Of a stretch of DNA of 64,000 bases, positions 24,093 through 31,928 are shown piece by piece. Source of the DNA: Phytohabitans aurantiacus (GTDB taxonomy: Bacteria > Actinomycetota > Actinomycetes > Mycobacteriales > Micromonosporaceae); NCBI RefSeq assembly GCF_027923225.1, contig NZ_BSDI01000014.1, positions 1 to 64,000 of the forward strand. The letters run 5' to 3'. Position numbers and translations under genes: made by a program. The stretch's first letter is position 1. Each line of letters opens with the position of its first letter. The notes beneath the pieces were generated by a model. It had not been told where the DNA came from and did not search any database. It saw only the letters and a program-made list of their open reading frames with translations.

Positions 24093-26957
24093 ATGCAGGT
24101 GAGGCTTCTGGGTCCGGTCGAGTTGACCGTAGGCGGGGTGTGCCGCCCGGTGCCTGGTCTGCGGCGCAAGGCTGTCCTCGCGGTGCTCGGCCTGCACCCG
24201 GGCCACATCGTGAGCAGCGACCGGCTGATCGACCTCGTCTGGGGCGGCAACGGGCCCAGTACGGCACAGAACACGCTGCAGCGACACATGTCCTATCTGC
24301 GCAATGTGCTCGGTGCCAAGGACGCGATCGTGGCCCGGCCGCCGGGCTATGTGCTCAACATCGGCGCCGAGGCAACCGACGTCGAGACCGCGGAGCGACT
24401 GATCCGGCTGGCCCGGCAGTCATCGGATCCGGCCCTGAAGGTCAGGCACCTTCGCGGCGCGCTCGCGCTGTGGCGTGGCCGCCCGTTGCTGGACGTGGTC
24501 GGGCTGGGCTGGCTCGACGAGCAGGCCGAGCGCCTGGTCCAGATCGGACACGAGGCCGCGAGCGCCCTCATCGAAGCCCGCCTCATGCTGGGCGAGCACG
24601 CGGACCTGGTACCGGAGCTCGAACGGCTGGCCTCGGCCCGGCCGTTCGATGAGGACGTCCATCGCCAGCTGATGGTCGCGCTGTACCGGTCCGGCCGGCA
24701 GGTCGACGCGCTCGCGACGTACCAGCGGCTCAGGCGCAGCCTCGGCGAGGAGCTGGGCATCGATCCCGGCCAGCCCCTGCGCGAGCTGGAGTCGGCCATC
24801 CTGCGCCAGGACGCGTCGCTGGCCCCACCGGCGCCCGCGATCACGGTGCTGCCCGCGCCGGACGTGCGGGTGGTGCCGGCGCAGCTGCCGCTCGCCGTGC
24901 CCGCGTTCACCGCCCGTACCCGGGAGATCGCCCGCCTCGACACGCTGCTCGCCCGATCGGGCTCGACCTCGGCGGTGGTCATCGCCGCGGTGTCCGGCAC
25001 CGCCGGGGTCGGCAAGACCGCGCTGGCCGTGCACTGGGCGCACCGCGTGCGCGACCAGTTCCCCGACGGGCAGCTCTACGTCAACCTTCGCGGCTTCGAC
25101 CCCGGTGGGCTGGTGGTCGACCCGGCCGTGGCGCTGCGCGGCTTCCTCAGCGCCTTCGGCATCGAGATGGACCGGATCCCGGCCGGCGTGGACGCGCAGG
25201 CCGCCCTCTACCGGAGCGTGCTGGCCGGAAAGCGGGTTCTCGTCGTGCTCGACAACGCCCGTGACGCGGAGCAGGTCCGACCCCTGCTGCCCGGGTCGCC
25301 GGGGTGCGTCGTGGTGGTGACAAGCCGGAATCAGCTCACCGCCCTGGTGACGGCCGAGTGCGCGTACCCGGTGATGCTGGACCTCCTCACCGGCGACGAG
25401 TCGCGCGACCTGCTCGCCCACCGACTGGGCACGGACCGGGTGGCGGCCGATCCGGCCGCCACCCGGGAGGTCATCGAGCGATGCGCCCGGTTGCCGCTGG
25501 CCCTGGCCATCGCGGCCGCCAACTGCTTCACCCACCCGGAACTCCCGGTCGCCTCGATCGCCGCCCAACTGCGCGACTCCACCAGCACCCTGGACGCCCT
25601 CAACGACGCGGACGTGGGCACCGACATCGCGGCGGTGTTCTCCTGGTCGTATCAGGCGCTCACCCCCGGTGCCGCCCGGCTGTTCCGGTTGCTGGGCCTG
25701 CACCCCGGTCCCGAGGTCACCGCGGCCAGTGCCGCCAGCCTCGCCGGGCTCGCGGCCGCCGCGACCCGCCCGTTGCTGGCCGAACTGGTGCGCGCACACC
25801 TGCTCATGCAGCCGGCGCGCGACCGTCACACGCTTCACGATCTACTATGGACATATGCCGCGAGCCTGGCCCGCGGCGAGGAGAGCGAGCCGCGACGGGC
25901 CACCGCGGCGCGGCGCCTGCTCGACCATCACCTGCACACCGCGTTGTCGGCCGGTCAGCTGATCAACCCGAAACGGGAGCCGATCGCTGTCTCACCACCC
26001 GCGCCGGGCGCGGTGTTGGGGCAGCCCGCCGGCCGGGATGAGGCCGTCGCCTGGTTCACCGCCGAGCGGGCCGTGCTGCTCGCCGTGATCAGGCAGGCCC
26101 CGGCCAGCGGGTTCGACTCGCACATCTGGCAGCTCGCCTGGGCCGCTCAGGACTTCCTCACCCGGTGGGGCCACCGGGAAGACCACGTCGCCAGCCAGCG
26201 CGCCGCCATCGACGCCGCCCAACGCCAGGGAGACCTGGTCGCGCAGGCTCGCTCCCACTGTGGATACTCCACCGCCTGTGCCAAGCTGCACCGCTACGAC
26301 GAGGCACACAGCCACCTTCGGCACGCGCTCGACCTGTACGAGGCGCTCGGCAACCACGCCGGTCAGGCGTTCGCCTACTACCAGATGGGCTGGGTGTCGA
26401 ACCTGCAGGGCAGGCACGACCGGGCGCTGGGCCACGCCCGGCGGGCCCTGCGCCTGTACCGGCTGGCCGGCCACCCGGTCGGAGTGGCGCGGACGCTGAA
26501 CTCCCTGGGCTGGGACCACGCGCTGTGCGGTGACTACGAGCGCGCCCGACCACGCTGCGAACAGGCGCTGGCCGCGCTGCGACTGCTCGGTGACCGCCAC
26601 TTCGAGGCGGGTGCGTCCGACAGCCTCGGCTACATCTACCACCATCTGGGAAACTACGGTCGCGCCGTCGAGCACTACCGGCACGCGGTCGAGCTGTTTC
26701 GCGATGTCGGTGATCGCTACTACGAGGCTGACGCCCTCAACCATCTGGGCGACAGCCACCGCGCGGCCGGCGATGTGGACGCCGCCCGCGCCGCGTGGCG
26801 ACACGCGCTGGCCATCTTCGACGAGCTCGGGCACCAGGACGCCGCCACGATCCGCGGCAAACTCGGCACCCGGCCACCGGTCACATTGGTGGTTCCGAGT
26901 AGATCGAGCACGGCAGCTTGGAGTTCTCCAGCGCTTCCGGTGAGCACTCGACCGTGA
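24093..26957 (+). CDS. AfsR/SARP family regulator with NB-ARC and TPR domains
   Basis: 954 residues, the full AfsR-like architecture. An OmpR-type DNA-binding domain is at residues 1-90 (MQVRLLGPVELTVGG, STAQNTLQRHMSYLRNVLG). The BTAD helical domain spans about 95-245 (PFDEDVHRQLMVALYRSGRQ, GEELGIDPGQPLRELESAIL). The NB-ARC ATPase has a P-loop at about 302 (GTAGVGKTALAVHW) and kinase-2 motif at about 378 (VLVVLDNARDAEQV). TPR repeats begin at about 690 (AFAYYQMGWVSNLQGRHDRA, DSLGYIYHHLGNYGRAVEHY). Such proteins activate antibiotic or exoprotein genes by binding 11-bp direct repeats overlapping -35 regions. Its 3' end overlaps a convergent secreted-protein gene by 77 bp. Confidence 0.93.
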   Translation: MQVRLLGPVELTVGGVCRPVPGLRRKAVLAVLGLHPGHIVSSDRLIDLVWGGNGPSTAQNTLQRHMSYLRNVLGAKDAIVARPPGYVLNIGAEATDVETAERLIRLARQSSDPALKVRHLRGALALWRGRPLLDVVGLGWLDEQAERLVQIGHEAASALIEARLMLGEHADLVPELERLASARPFDEDVHRQLMVALYRSGRQVDALATYQRLRRSLGEELGIDPGQPLRELESAILRQDASLAPPAPAITVLPAPDVRVVPAQLPLAVPAFTARTREIARLDTLLARSGSTSAVVIAAVSGTAGVGKTALAVHWAHRVRDQFPDGQLYVNLRGFDPGGLVVDPAVALRGFLSAFGIEMDRIPAGVDAQAALYRSVLAGKRVLVVLDNARDAEQVRPLLPGSPGCVVVVTSRNQLTALVTAECAYPVMLDLLTGDESRDLLAHRLGTDRVAADPAATREVIERCARLPLALAIAAANCFTHPELPVASIAAQLRDSTSTLDALNDADVGTDIAAVFSWSYQALTPGAARLFRLLGLHPGPEVTAASAASLAGLAAAATRPLLAELVRAHLLMQPARDRHTLHDLLWTYAASLARGEESEPRRATAARRLLDHHLHTALSAGQLINPKREPIAVSPPAPGAVLGQPAGRDEAVAWFTAERAVLLAVIRQAPASGFDSHIWQLAWAAQDFLTRWGHREDHVASQRAAIDAAQRQGDLVAQARSHCGYSTACAKLHRYDEAHSHLRHALDLYEALGNHAGQAFAYYQMGWVSNLQGRHDRALGHARRALRLYRLAGHPVGVARTLNSLGWDHALCGDYERARPRCEQALAALRLLGDRHFEAGASDSLGYIYHHLGNYGRAVEHYRHAVELFRDVGDRYYEADALNHLGDSHRAAGDVDAARAAWRHALAIFDELGHQDAATIRGKLGTRPPVTLVVPSRSSTAAWSSPALPVSTRP

Positions 26958-27324
26958 GAACGTAGTCGGGAAGGGCCTTCAGCCCATCGCACGTGAAGAT
27001 TACTATGTCGTCGAAAAAGCGGCCGCCGGCTTTCTCGCACACTCTTTGCAGCTGTCCCGGCTTCATCTCCGTGGCGAAGAAGAGGCAGCGCCGGTCGTCG
27101 GTGGAGCATATGATCGCGTCTTCGTCGAGGTCGCAGCTGTACGAGCCGCGCGTTTCCGTGTATTCGCCGTTGAACACGGCGCAGTAGCGACTGAGTGTGT
27201 CCGGTAGGTCGGGGGACGGGTCGCCCGCCGTCGCCGGAGTGGCCCACACCGCGACGCCGGCGACCGCGAGAAAGACCGCCGCCACGACGGCCATCACCCG
27301 GCGCGGGATGCTTATGCGATTCAT
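26881..27324 (-). CDS. Small secreted eight-cysteine protein
   Basis: 147 residues from ATG 27324. Signal peptide MNRISIPRRVMAVVAAVFLA followed by VAGVAVWATPATA|GDP, leaving a mature protein of about 115 residues with eight cysteines (RYC, SYSC, AIIC, RRC, RVC, FTC, VEC, LPC). Even, well-spaced cysteines suggest four disulfides. No recognised family; inhibitor, toxin or signalling roles are all possible. Its last 77 bases lie inside the 3' end of the SARP gene on the other strand. A perfect 11-bp tandem repeat lies 22 bases upstream of the start. Confidence 0.75.
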   Translation of the reverse strand: MNRISIPRRVMAVVAAVFLAVAGVAVWATPATAGDPSPDLPDTLSRYCAVFNGEYTETRGSYSCDLDEDAIICSTDDRRCLFFATEMKPGQLQRVCEKAGGRFFDDIVIFTCDGLKALPDYVLTVECSPEALENSKLPCSIYSEPPM

Positions 27325-27345
27325 CGCCTCACTGTCGCGGCCGGT

Positions 27346-27367
27346 GCTGAAACGAAGCTGAAACGAA
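27346..27367. promoter_or_regulatory. Perfect 11-bp tandem repeat upstream of the eight-cysteine protein gene
   Basis: GCTGAAACGAA occurs twice in tandem (27346-27356, 27357-27367), 22 bases before the ATG on the minus strand. The exact 11-bp period and a TGAAA/TTTCA core fit the layout of SARP or PhoP binding sites. The SARP gene ends 390 bp away. Confidence 0.6.
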
Positions 27368-27377
27368 GCCGGCGCGA

Positions 27378-28217
27378 CTAGTACACCTCCAGCTCGACCA
27401 CGCGGGAGTAGGTCAGGCCCTCGTTGCTGGCCAGCGCCACGATCCGCACTCCGCTGGTCAGTACCGGCACGAACGTGCTGCTGACCAGGCCGGCGGTGTT
27501 GCCCCGCACCTGCGCCACGGTCGTCCACTGGCCACCGCTGTCGACCTGGACGTCCCAGTCCCGCAGGCCGTACCGGGCCGCCGGATAGCGCGCCGAGTCC
27601 AGTGTGTACAGGTCGACCCGGCTGACGGTCTGCGGCTGGGCGAGCGTGACCCGCAACCAGTCCGGGAACAGCCCGCGCGTGCCGTCGTTCCAGCCGGTCG
27701 TGGTCGCCCAGTGTGCCGAGTCGCGGTCGCCGTCGGTGGCACCGCAGGCGGGATAGAGCGGCAGGTGCTCCGAGGACGCCATGACCGTGGCGAACCTGGC
27801 CAGGTTGCCGGTCGGGTTCTCCGGTGGCGGCAGCACCGTCACCGGCAGCGACAGCCGGGTGTCGCCGGCGCGCAGTTCCAGCGCGTACCCGCCCGGCGGC
27901 GTGCCGACCACGGCGGTGACCTGTACCCGGACCTTCAGCTCGTAGCCGGCCGGGAGGTAGCTGGTGACGACCTGGCGGGAGACGCTGAGCTCAGGTGGGG
28001 CGGTGACGAACGCGTCCGCGTATACGTCGCGCGCGCCGGCGTTCTTGAAGCGCAGCTCGAAGCCGCTGCGCGGGCACGGCTGCGGCAGCACCTCGACCGC
28101 GCTCACGTCGGTCGACAGCGCCAGCTCGGGCCGGGTCCGATCGGCGCCCGCGGGCGCTCCGCCGGCCAGCAGCACGAGGCCGCACGCCGCGATTGTCCCC
28201 AGTAGACGGTACGACAT
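27378..28217 (-). CDS. Secreted F5/8 type C (discoidin) domain protein
   Basis: 279 residues from ATG 28217 (AGGAG 5-6 bases upstream). Signal peptide MSYRLLGTIAACGLVLLAGG then APAGA|DR. Residues 30-145 form a beta-sandwich (FELRFKNAGARDVYADAFVT, GGYALELRAGDTRLSLPVTV). Residues 150-279 are a discoidin/F5-8C carbohydrate-binding domain: FATVMASSEHLPLYPACGAT, DGDRDSAHWATTTGWNDGT, PDWLRVTLAQPQTVSRVDLY, WDVQVDSGGQWTTVAQVRGN and VRIVALASNEGLTYSRVVEL. It lies 11 bp downstream of phoD on the same strand, so it is probably co-expressed as an extracellular partner. Confidence 0.85.
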   Translation of the reverse strand: MSYRLLGTIAACGLVLLAGGAPAGADRTRPELALSTDVSAVEVLPQPCPRSGFELRFKNAGARDVYADAFVTAPPELSVSRQVVTSYLPAGYELKVRVQVTAVVGTPPGGYALELRAGDTRLSLPVTVLPPPENPTGNLARFATVMASSEHLPLYPACGATDGDRDSAHWATTTGWNDGTRGLFPDWLRVTLAQPQTVSRVDLYTLDSARYPAARYGLRDWDVQVDSGGQWTTVAQVRGNTAGLVSSTFVPVLTSGVRIVALASNEGLTYSRVVELEVY

Positions 28218-28228
28218 GGAGGCTCCTC

Positions 28229-29803
28229 TCAGGCCAGGTTCAAGCCGGGGTTGCCGGCCTCGACGACGAACGAACGCAGTGTGCTGACGGGTGCGCCGGG
28301 CCGGTCGACATACGGCAGGACGCGGTAGTCGGCGCGCAGCTCTTCGGGGGTCAACCGGCACACGACATAGCCGCGCCGCTCGTTGACCAGCTTGAGGTGC
28401 GGGTTGGCGGCGAGAAACTTCTCCCCGTTCGGCGAGATCTCCATGCCGTTCCCGGCGCTGCTGATCGACGTGCCGACCAGTTCCGTACCGATGGTGGGCC
28501 CGGCGACGTCCTGCTTCAGGTCGAACGCGTAGCTGGAGTGCACGTCACCGGTGACCACGACGGGGTTGGATGCCCCGGCCAGCGCCGCCAGCACCCGCTG
28601 CTGCTGCGCCTGGTAACCATCCCAGCCGTCCATGTTGAACAGTTGGCCGTCGGTCGGGTCGAGGTCCATCTGGCTCATGATGACCTGGCTGGCCACCACG
28701 TTCCAGGTGGCCCGGGAGCCGCGCACGCCCTCGGTCAGCCACCGTTCCTGCGCGTCGCCGATCAGGGTACGGGTCGGGTCGCGGCGCGCGGCCGAGTCGG
28801 GATCCCAGCCGTCGCCCGCCGCCTGGTCCGAGCGGAACTGCCGGGTGTCCAGGACGGTGAAGTCGGCCAGGTCGCCGTATCCGAACCTGCGGTACAGGCG
28901 CATGTCCGGTCCCTGCGGTTGCGGCGTGCGCAGCGGCAGGTTCTCCCAGTACGCGCGATAGGCGTTCGCGCGGCGTACCAGGAAGTCCTCGACCGGCGCG
29001 TTGCTTTTGGACACCAGGCCGGCGTAGTTGTCCTGCACCTCGTGGTCGTCCCAGGTGACGATCCAGGGTGCCACCCGGTGCGCCTCGCGCAGGTCGGGAT
29101 CGCTCTTGTAGAGCGCGTACTGCAGGCGGTAGCGGTCCAGCGTGTCCGTCTCGGTGCGGAACTGGCTCGGCACCGGCATGCTCACGTTGCGCAGCCCGCC
29201 CGCCGCGGCCACCCCGTACTCGTAGATGTAGTCACCCAGGAACAGGACCACGTCGGGGTCCTCGGCGGCCAGGTGCCGGTGCGCCGTGTAGTAGCCGTCC
29301 GCCCAGTACTGGCACGATGCGAACGCGAACGTCAGCGCCGATGCCCGGCCGGCGGGCGCGGTCCGGGTCCGGCCGACCTCGCTGACCCACCGGCCGGTCT
29401 TGAACCGGTAGTAGTAGTGGCGTCCGGGGCGCAGCCCGCGCACGTCGACGTGCACACTGTGGCCGTACTCGTACCGCGCGGTCGCCACGCCGCGCCGCAC
29501 CACGTTGCGGAACCGTTCGTCGGTGGCCACCTGCCACTCCACCCGCACGTCCCGACGATCCATTCCGGACAGTGGTTCGAAGGGCTTCGGTGCCAGCCGG
29601 GTCCAGATGACGACCGAGTCCGGTAGCGGGTCGCCCGACGCGATGCCCAGCGTGTACGGGTCCTCGCGCGGTGCCGCACCGCCCGCCCGTGCCTCGTCCC
29701 GCCCCCGGAAGTCGACGGTGAACGCCAGTGCGGTGGCGGCGCCGGCGACGGTGAGGAACCGCCGTCGAGCCACGGCCGCCGCCGGCCGGGATATCTCCGA
29801 CAC
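28229..29803 (-). CDS. phoD: Alkaline phosphatase D
   Basis: 524 residues. A twin-arginine leader (AVARRRFLTVAGAATALAFT) directs Tat export. The N-terminal PhoD_N domain (LGIASGDPLPDSVVIWTRLA, VRVEWQVATDERFRNVVRRG, LRPGRHYYYRFKTGRWVSEV) is followed by the metallophosphatase core with ALTFAFASCQ, DPDVVLFLGDYIYEYG, VTWDDHEVQDNYAG and VVVTGDVHSSYAFDLK, which hold the usual iron/calcium ligands. It hydrolyses phosphodiesters and monoesters such as teichoic acid outside the cell. Expression of phoD genes is normally under PhoR-PhoP. GTT-containing 11-bp spaced words at 29824-29845 could be a degenerate PHO box, but the match is weak. Confidence 0.93.
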   Translation of the reverse strand: MSEISRPAAAVARRRFLTVAGAATALAFTVDFRGRDEARAGGAAPREDPYTLGIASGDPLPDSVVIWTRLAPKPFEPLSGMDRRDVRVEWQVATDERFRNVVRRGVATARYEYGHSVHVDVRGLRPGRHYYYRFKTGRWVSEVGRTRTAPAGRASALTFAFASCQYWADGYYTAHRHLAAEDPDVVLFLGDYIYEYGVAAAGGLRNVSMPVPSQFRTETDTLDRYRLQYALYKSDPDLREAHRVAPWIVTWDDHEVQDNYAGLVSKSNAPVEDFLVRRANAYRAYWENLPLRTPQPQGPDMRLYRRFGYGDLADFTVLDTRQFRSDQAAGDGWDPDSAARRDPTRTLIGDAQERWLTEGVRGSRATWNVVASQVIMSQMDLDPTDGQLFNMDGWDGYQAQQQRVLAALAGASNPVVVTGDVHSSYAFDLKQDVAGPTIGTELVGTSISSAGNGMEISPNGEKFLAANPHLKLVNERRGYVVCRLTPEELRADYRVLPYVDRPGAPVSTLRSFVVEAGNPGLNLA

Positions 29804-29927
29804 GCCAACCTCCAGTGTGCGCAGTTATCTGCCAGTTGATCATCCGAGCAGTGAAAAGTTTCTACATTATGACCAACAGGCGAACGAAGCGCATCACCCT
29901 GGCGGCGTTCTCGCTAGGCTTCGGACG

Positions 29928-30389
29928 ATGAGCTGGGTGGTGGGCGCCGCACTCGTCATCGTCGTCTCCGTAGCCAGCGCGGCACGGTGGGCCCGTCGCC
30001 GGCTGGTACTGGTGACAGTGGACGGTTCGAGCATGGAGCCAGCGTTGTATCCAGGCGATCGCGTGCTGGTCCGCCGGCGCGGACTCGCACGGGTGCGCCG
30101 AGGCGATATCGTCGTGCTCGAACCACCGGTGCCGCCCGGCGTCACGCGGGTCGCGGTCGCTCCGCGAGCGCTCGACAGCCGCCGGTGGAACATCAAGCGA
30201 GCGGCGGCGCTGCCCGGTGACCCTGTCCCGCCCGCCGCGCACGACGCGGCCGGCGTCGACCGTGTCCCGCCGGGCGCACTTGTGGTTTTCGGCGATCACG
30301 CGACAAGCATCGACTCGCGTCAACGTGGATTTTTCTCCGCGAACGACCTGCTGGGCGTGGTTGTGCGCCGAGTGTCACGCACCCGGTGA
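29928..30389 (+). CDS. S26 (type I) signal peptidase-like protein
   Basis: 153 residues, a short member of the family. One N-terminal span (WVVGAALVIVVSVASAARWA) is followed by VTVDGSSMEPALYPGDRVLV, with Ser35 as the expected nucleophile. WNIKRAAALPGDPVP carries Lys90 as the general base, and GALVVFGDHATSIDSRQRGF matches the box E GDN/SxDSR-G region. All catalytic blocks are intact. It sits 83 bp upstream of a ten-cysteine peptide with an ASA|C cleavage-like motif and is followed by disulfide-forming and ABC export genes. A dedicated leader peptidase for that peptide is the natural inference, though it could instead be a general signal peptidase. Confidence 0.88.
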   Translation: MSWVVGAALVIVVSVASAARWARRRLVLVTVDGSSMEPALYPGDRVLVRRRGLARVRRGDIVVLEPPVPPGVTRVAVAPRALDSRRWNIKRAAALPGDPVPPAAHDAAGVDRVPPGALVVFGDHATSIDSRQRGFFSANDLLGVVVRRVSRTR

Positions 30390-30419
30390 AGCCGATATGA
30401 AAGAGATCTGAAAGCCCAA
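30387..30419. promoter_or_regulatory. Triple 11-bp direct repeat upstream of the cysteine-rich peptide operon
   Basis: TGAAGCCGATA, TGAAAGAGATC and TGAAAGCCCAA follow one another at exactly 11 bp (30387, 30398, 30409), ending 53 bases before the peptide ATG. The reverse complement gives CTTCACC-like units reminiscent of the PhoP box GTTCACC. The first two units closely resemble TGAAGCCGATC/TGAAAGGCAGC at 36434. It could be bound by the local SARP or by PhoP. Confidence 0.6.
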
Positions 30420-30472
30420 CACGCGACGATGCCGGGAACCGATTGAGGCTGGCGCCTCAGAGAGGGGTTCCC

Positions 30473-30724
30473 ATGTTGGGTGTTGTGAGCAGGCTGGGTG
30501 ACCGCCTGCTGCAAAGGCTGGTGCCGAAGACGACGGCATCGGCCTGCGGGGACGCGAGTGTGCAGGCGGAATGGTTCGTGGCCTGCTACTGCGGTGACGC
30601 TGGGTCGCCTCCGCCCGGAAGCTCGTTCCCCTGCCGCTGGATCGGCAAGATCTGTGGCACGTGCGGTGGCACCAGCTACTGCGGGAAGTGCGGCGAGGCC
30701 GTCGGCGGGAACTGCTGTACGTGA
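30473..30724 (+). CDS. Ten-cysteine peptide resembling a shortened methylamine dehydrogenase light chain
   Basis: 83 residues from ATG 30473, preceded by AGAGGGG. Residues 1-24 (MLGVVSRLGDRLLQRLVPKT, TASA) are an amphipathic, arginine-containing leader ending in ASA before Cys25. The remainder has ten cysteines at 25, 38, 40, 54, 61, 64, 70, 73, 81 and 82. The stretch CYCGDAGSPPPGSSFP, CRWIGKIC, CGGTSYCGKCG parallels the C-x-C-GG, CPPG, SW-(V/I)-x-x-C and C-C-G-x-x-x-GRC blocks of methylamine dehydrogenase small subunits as I recall them. Trp56 falls where the first TTQ-forming tryptophan lies. The second TTQ tryptophan and about 40 C-terminal residues are missing. MauE- and MauD-like genes follow, so it is probably an exported disulfide-rich peptide. 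Confidence 0.85.
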   Translation: MLGVVSRLGDRLLQRLVPKTTASACGDASVQAEWFVACYCGDAGSPPPGSSFPCRWIGKICGTCGGTSYCGKCGEAVGGNCCT

Positions 30725-30812
30725 TTCCGACCGGTGGTAAGCGTCGGAGGTGCGGGCCCTCACCCGGTCCGCGCTCCGGCGCCGCGAGTCGACGTCGCCG
30801 AGGGGGAGCGTG

Positions 30813-31370
30813 ATGGCGTATCTCGTGATCGCCTGCCAGGCGATGCTGATCGGTGTCTTCGCCGCCTCGACAGTCACCAAAGTGCGCGGCAAGCGCGCGT
30901 ACGCGGACTTCCGCCGGTCGGTCGAGGCGTTCGGAGTACTGTCGCCATCCTGGTCGAGGATGGCGGCTCGCGCGACGGTGACCGGCGAGGCCGGTGTCGT
31001 GCTCCTCCTCGTGCTGCCGTCGACCGCGCCTATTGGATTCGCGCTGGCCGCGGCTCTTCTCTGCGCGTTCACGGTCGCGATCGCCCTTGCCCTGCGTGGC
31101 GGAAAAACCGCTCCGTGCCGGTGTTTCGGCACCTCGGCCGCGCCCCTGAGCCGCACTCACCTGATCCGCAACCTGTCACTGCTCACCGTGTCGCTGACCG
31201 GCCTGGCCGCCGGGGCCATCCGGACCGATCCGGCCCGCGACCCTGCCGGGCTGACCCTCTCGCTCGCGGTCGCCGGGGTCGCCGCGCTGTTCGTCGTCCG
31301 TTTCGACGACGTGGCGGCGCTGCTCAAGCCCTCGGCGAGCGACCGACACCACACCGCCAGAAGGAGCTGA
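30813..31370 (+). CDS. MauE/DoxX-family redox-associated membrane protein
   Basis: 185 residues from ATG 30813 (AGGGGGAG 4 bases upstream), with four or five hydrophobic spans (AYLVIACQAMLIGVFAASTV, GVVLLLVLPSTAPIGFALAA, LIRNLSLLTVSLTGLAAGAI, LTLSLAVAGVAALFVV). The signature KTAPCRCFGTSAAPLSRTHL, with the Cys102-x-Cys104-Phe-Gly pair between spans, is diagnostic of MauE-type proteins. MauE assists formation of the many disulfides of the methylamine dehydrogenase light chain. It lies between the ten-cysteine peptide and a MauD-like thioredoxin (6 bp gap), so it likely oxidises or recycles thiols for that peptide. Confidence 0.88.
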   Translation: MAYLVIACQAMLIGVFAASTVTKVRGKRAYADFRRSVEAFGVLSPSWSRMAARATVTGEAGVVLLLVLPSTAPIGFALAAALLCAFTVAIALALRGGKTAPCRCFGTSAAPLSRTHLIRNLSLLTVSLTGLAAGAIRTDPARDPAGLTLSLAVAGVAALFVVRFDDVAALLKPSASDRHHTARRS

Positions 31371-31376
31371 CATCCG

Positions 31377-31928
31377 ATGCCGTTTCTCGTCACCGCAGTC
31401 GTACTCGTGGGCCTGCTCTGCGCCGTCGACCTCTTGCTGACCTTCGCCGTCCTGCGGCGGTTGCGCGAGCACACGGAGGAGCTCGGGCGGCTCTCCGGGG
31501 CCGGTCACGGCTCGATGGGCGTCGACCGGGACAGTCTGATGGGCCGGGAGCTGCCCGAGTTCTCGGCGGTCACCGTCGACGGCGCGGCCGTATCGCGGGA
31601 GAGCGTGACCGGCGCGGTGGAGCTGGTGGGAATCTTCTCGCCCGGCTGCAACCCGTGCCACGCGCAGGCGCCGCTGTTCGCCGCGGAAGCCGCCCGTATG
31701 CCGGCCGGGAAGGCGCTGGCGCTGGTCGCCGGGTCCGGCTCCGACGCGGACGACCTGGTCCAGATCGTCAAGGGCGCGACCGACGTGGTGCTCGCGCCGG
31801 AGAGCATGACGGTGGTCAACGGGCTGAACATCGGCGTCTTCCCCACCTTCCTGCGCCTGGACGCCGGTGGCTCCATTGTGGACGCGGCAGTCTCGGTAGA
31901 GGGTCTGGCCGCGCTCAGCCGGTCATGA
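31377..31928 (+). CDS. MauD/TlpA-like membrane-anchored thioredoxin
   Basis: 183 residues. An N-terminal anchor (FLVTAVVLVGLLCAVDLLLT) is followed by an extracytoplasmic thioredoxin fold: GRELPEFSAVTVDGAAVSRE, then VELVGIFSPGCNPCHAQAPL with the active-site pair Cys91-Asn-Pro-Cys94, and NIGVFPTFLRLDAGG with the cis-proline after Phe. This matches MauD, the thiol-disulfide enzyme needed for methylamine dehydrogenase light-chain folding. It overlaps the ABC exporter start by 4 bp (ATGA), tying all four genes into one operon. Confidence 0.9.
   Translation: MPFLVTAVVLVGLLCAVDLLLTFAVLRRLREHTEELGRLSGAGHGSMGVDRDSLMGRELPEFSAVTVDGAAVSRESVTGAVELVGIFSPGCNPCHAQAPLFAAEAARMPAGKALALVAGSGSDADDLVQIVKGATDVVLAPESMTVVNGLNIGVFPTFLRLDAGGSIVDAAVSVEGLAALSRS

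Noticed and set aside
27325..27528. N-terminal extension of the eight-cysteine protein to 27528
   Set aside because: The extra 68 residues are arginine-rich and would bury the obvious signal peptide starting at 27324.
30473..30724. A functional methylamine dehydrogenase light chain
   Set aside because: It lacks the second TTQ tryptophan and about a third of the subunit, and no heavy chain or MauG gene is nearby.
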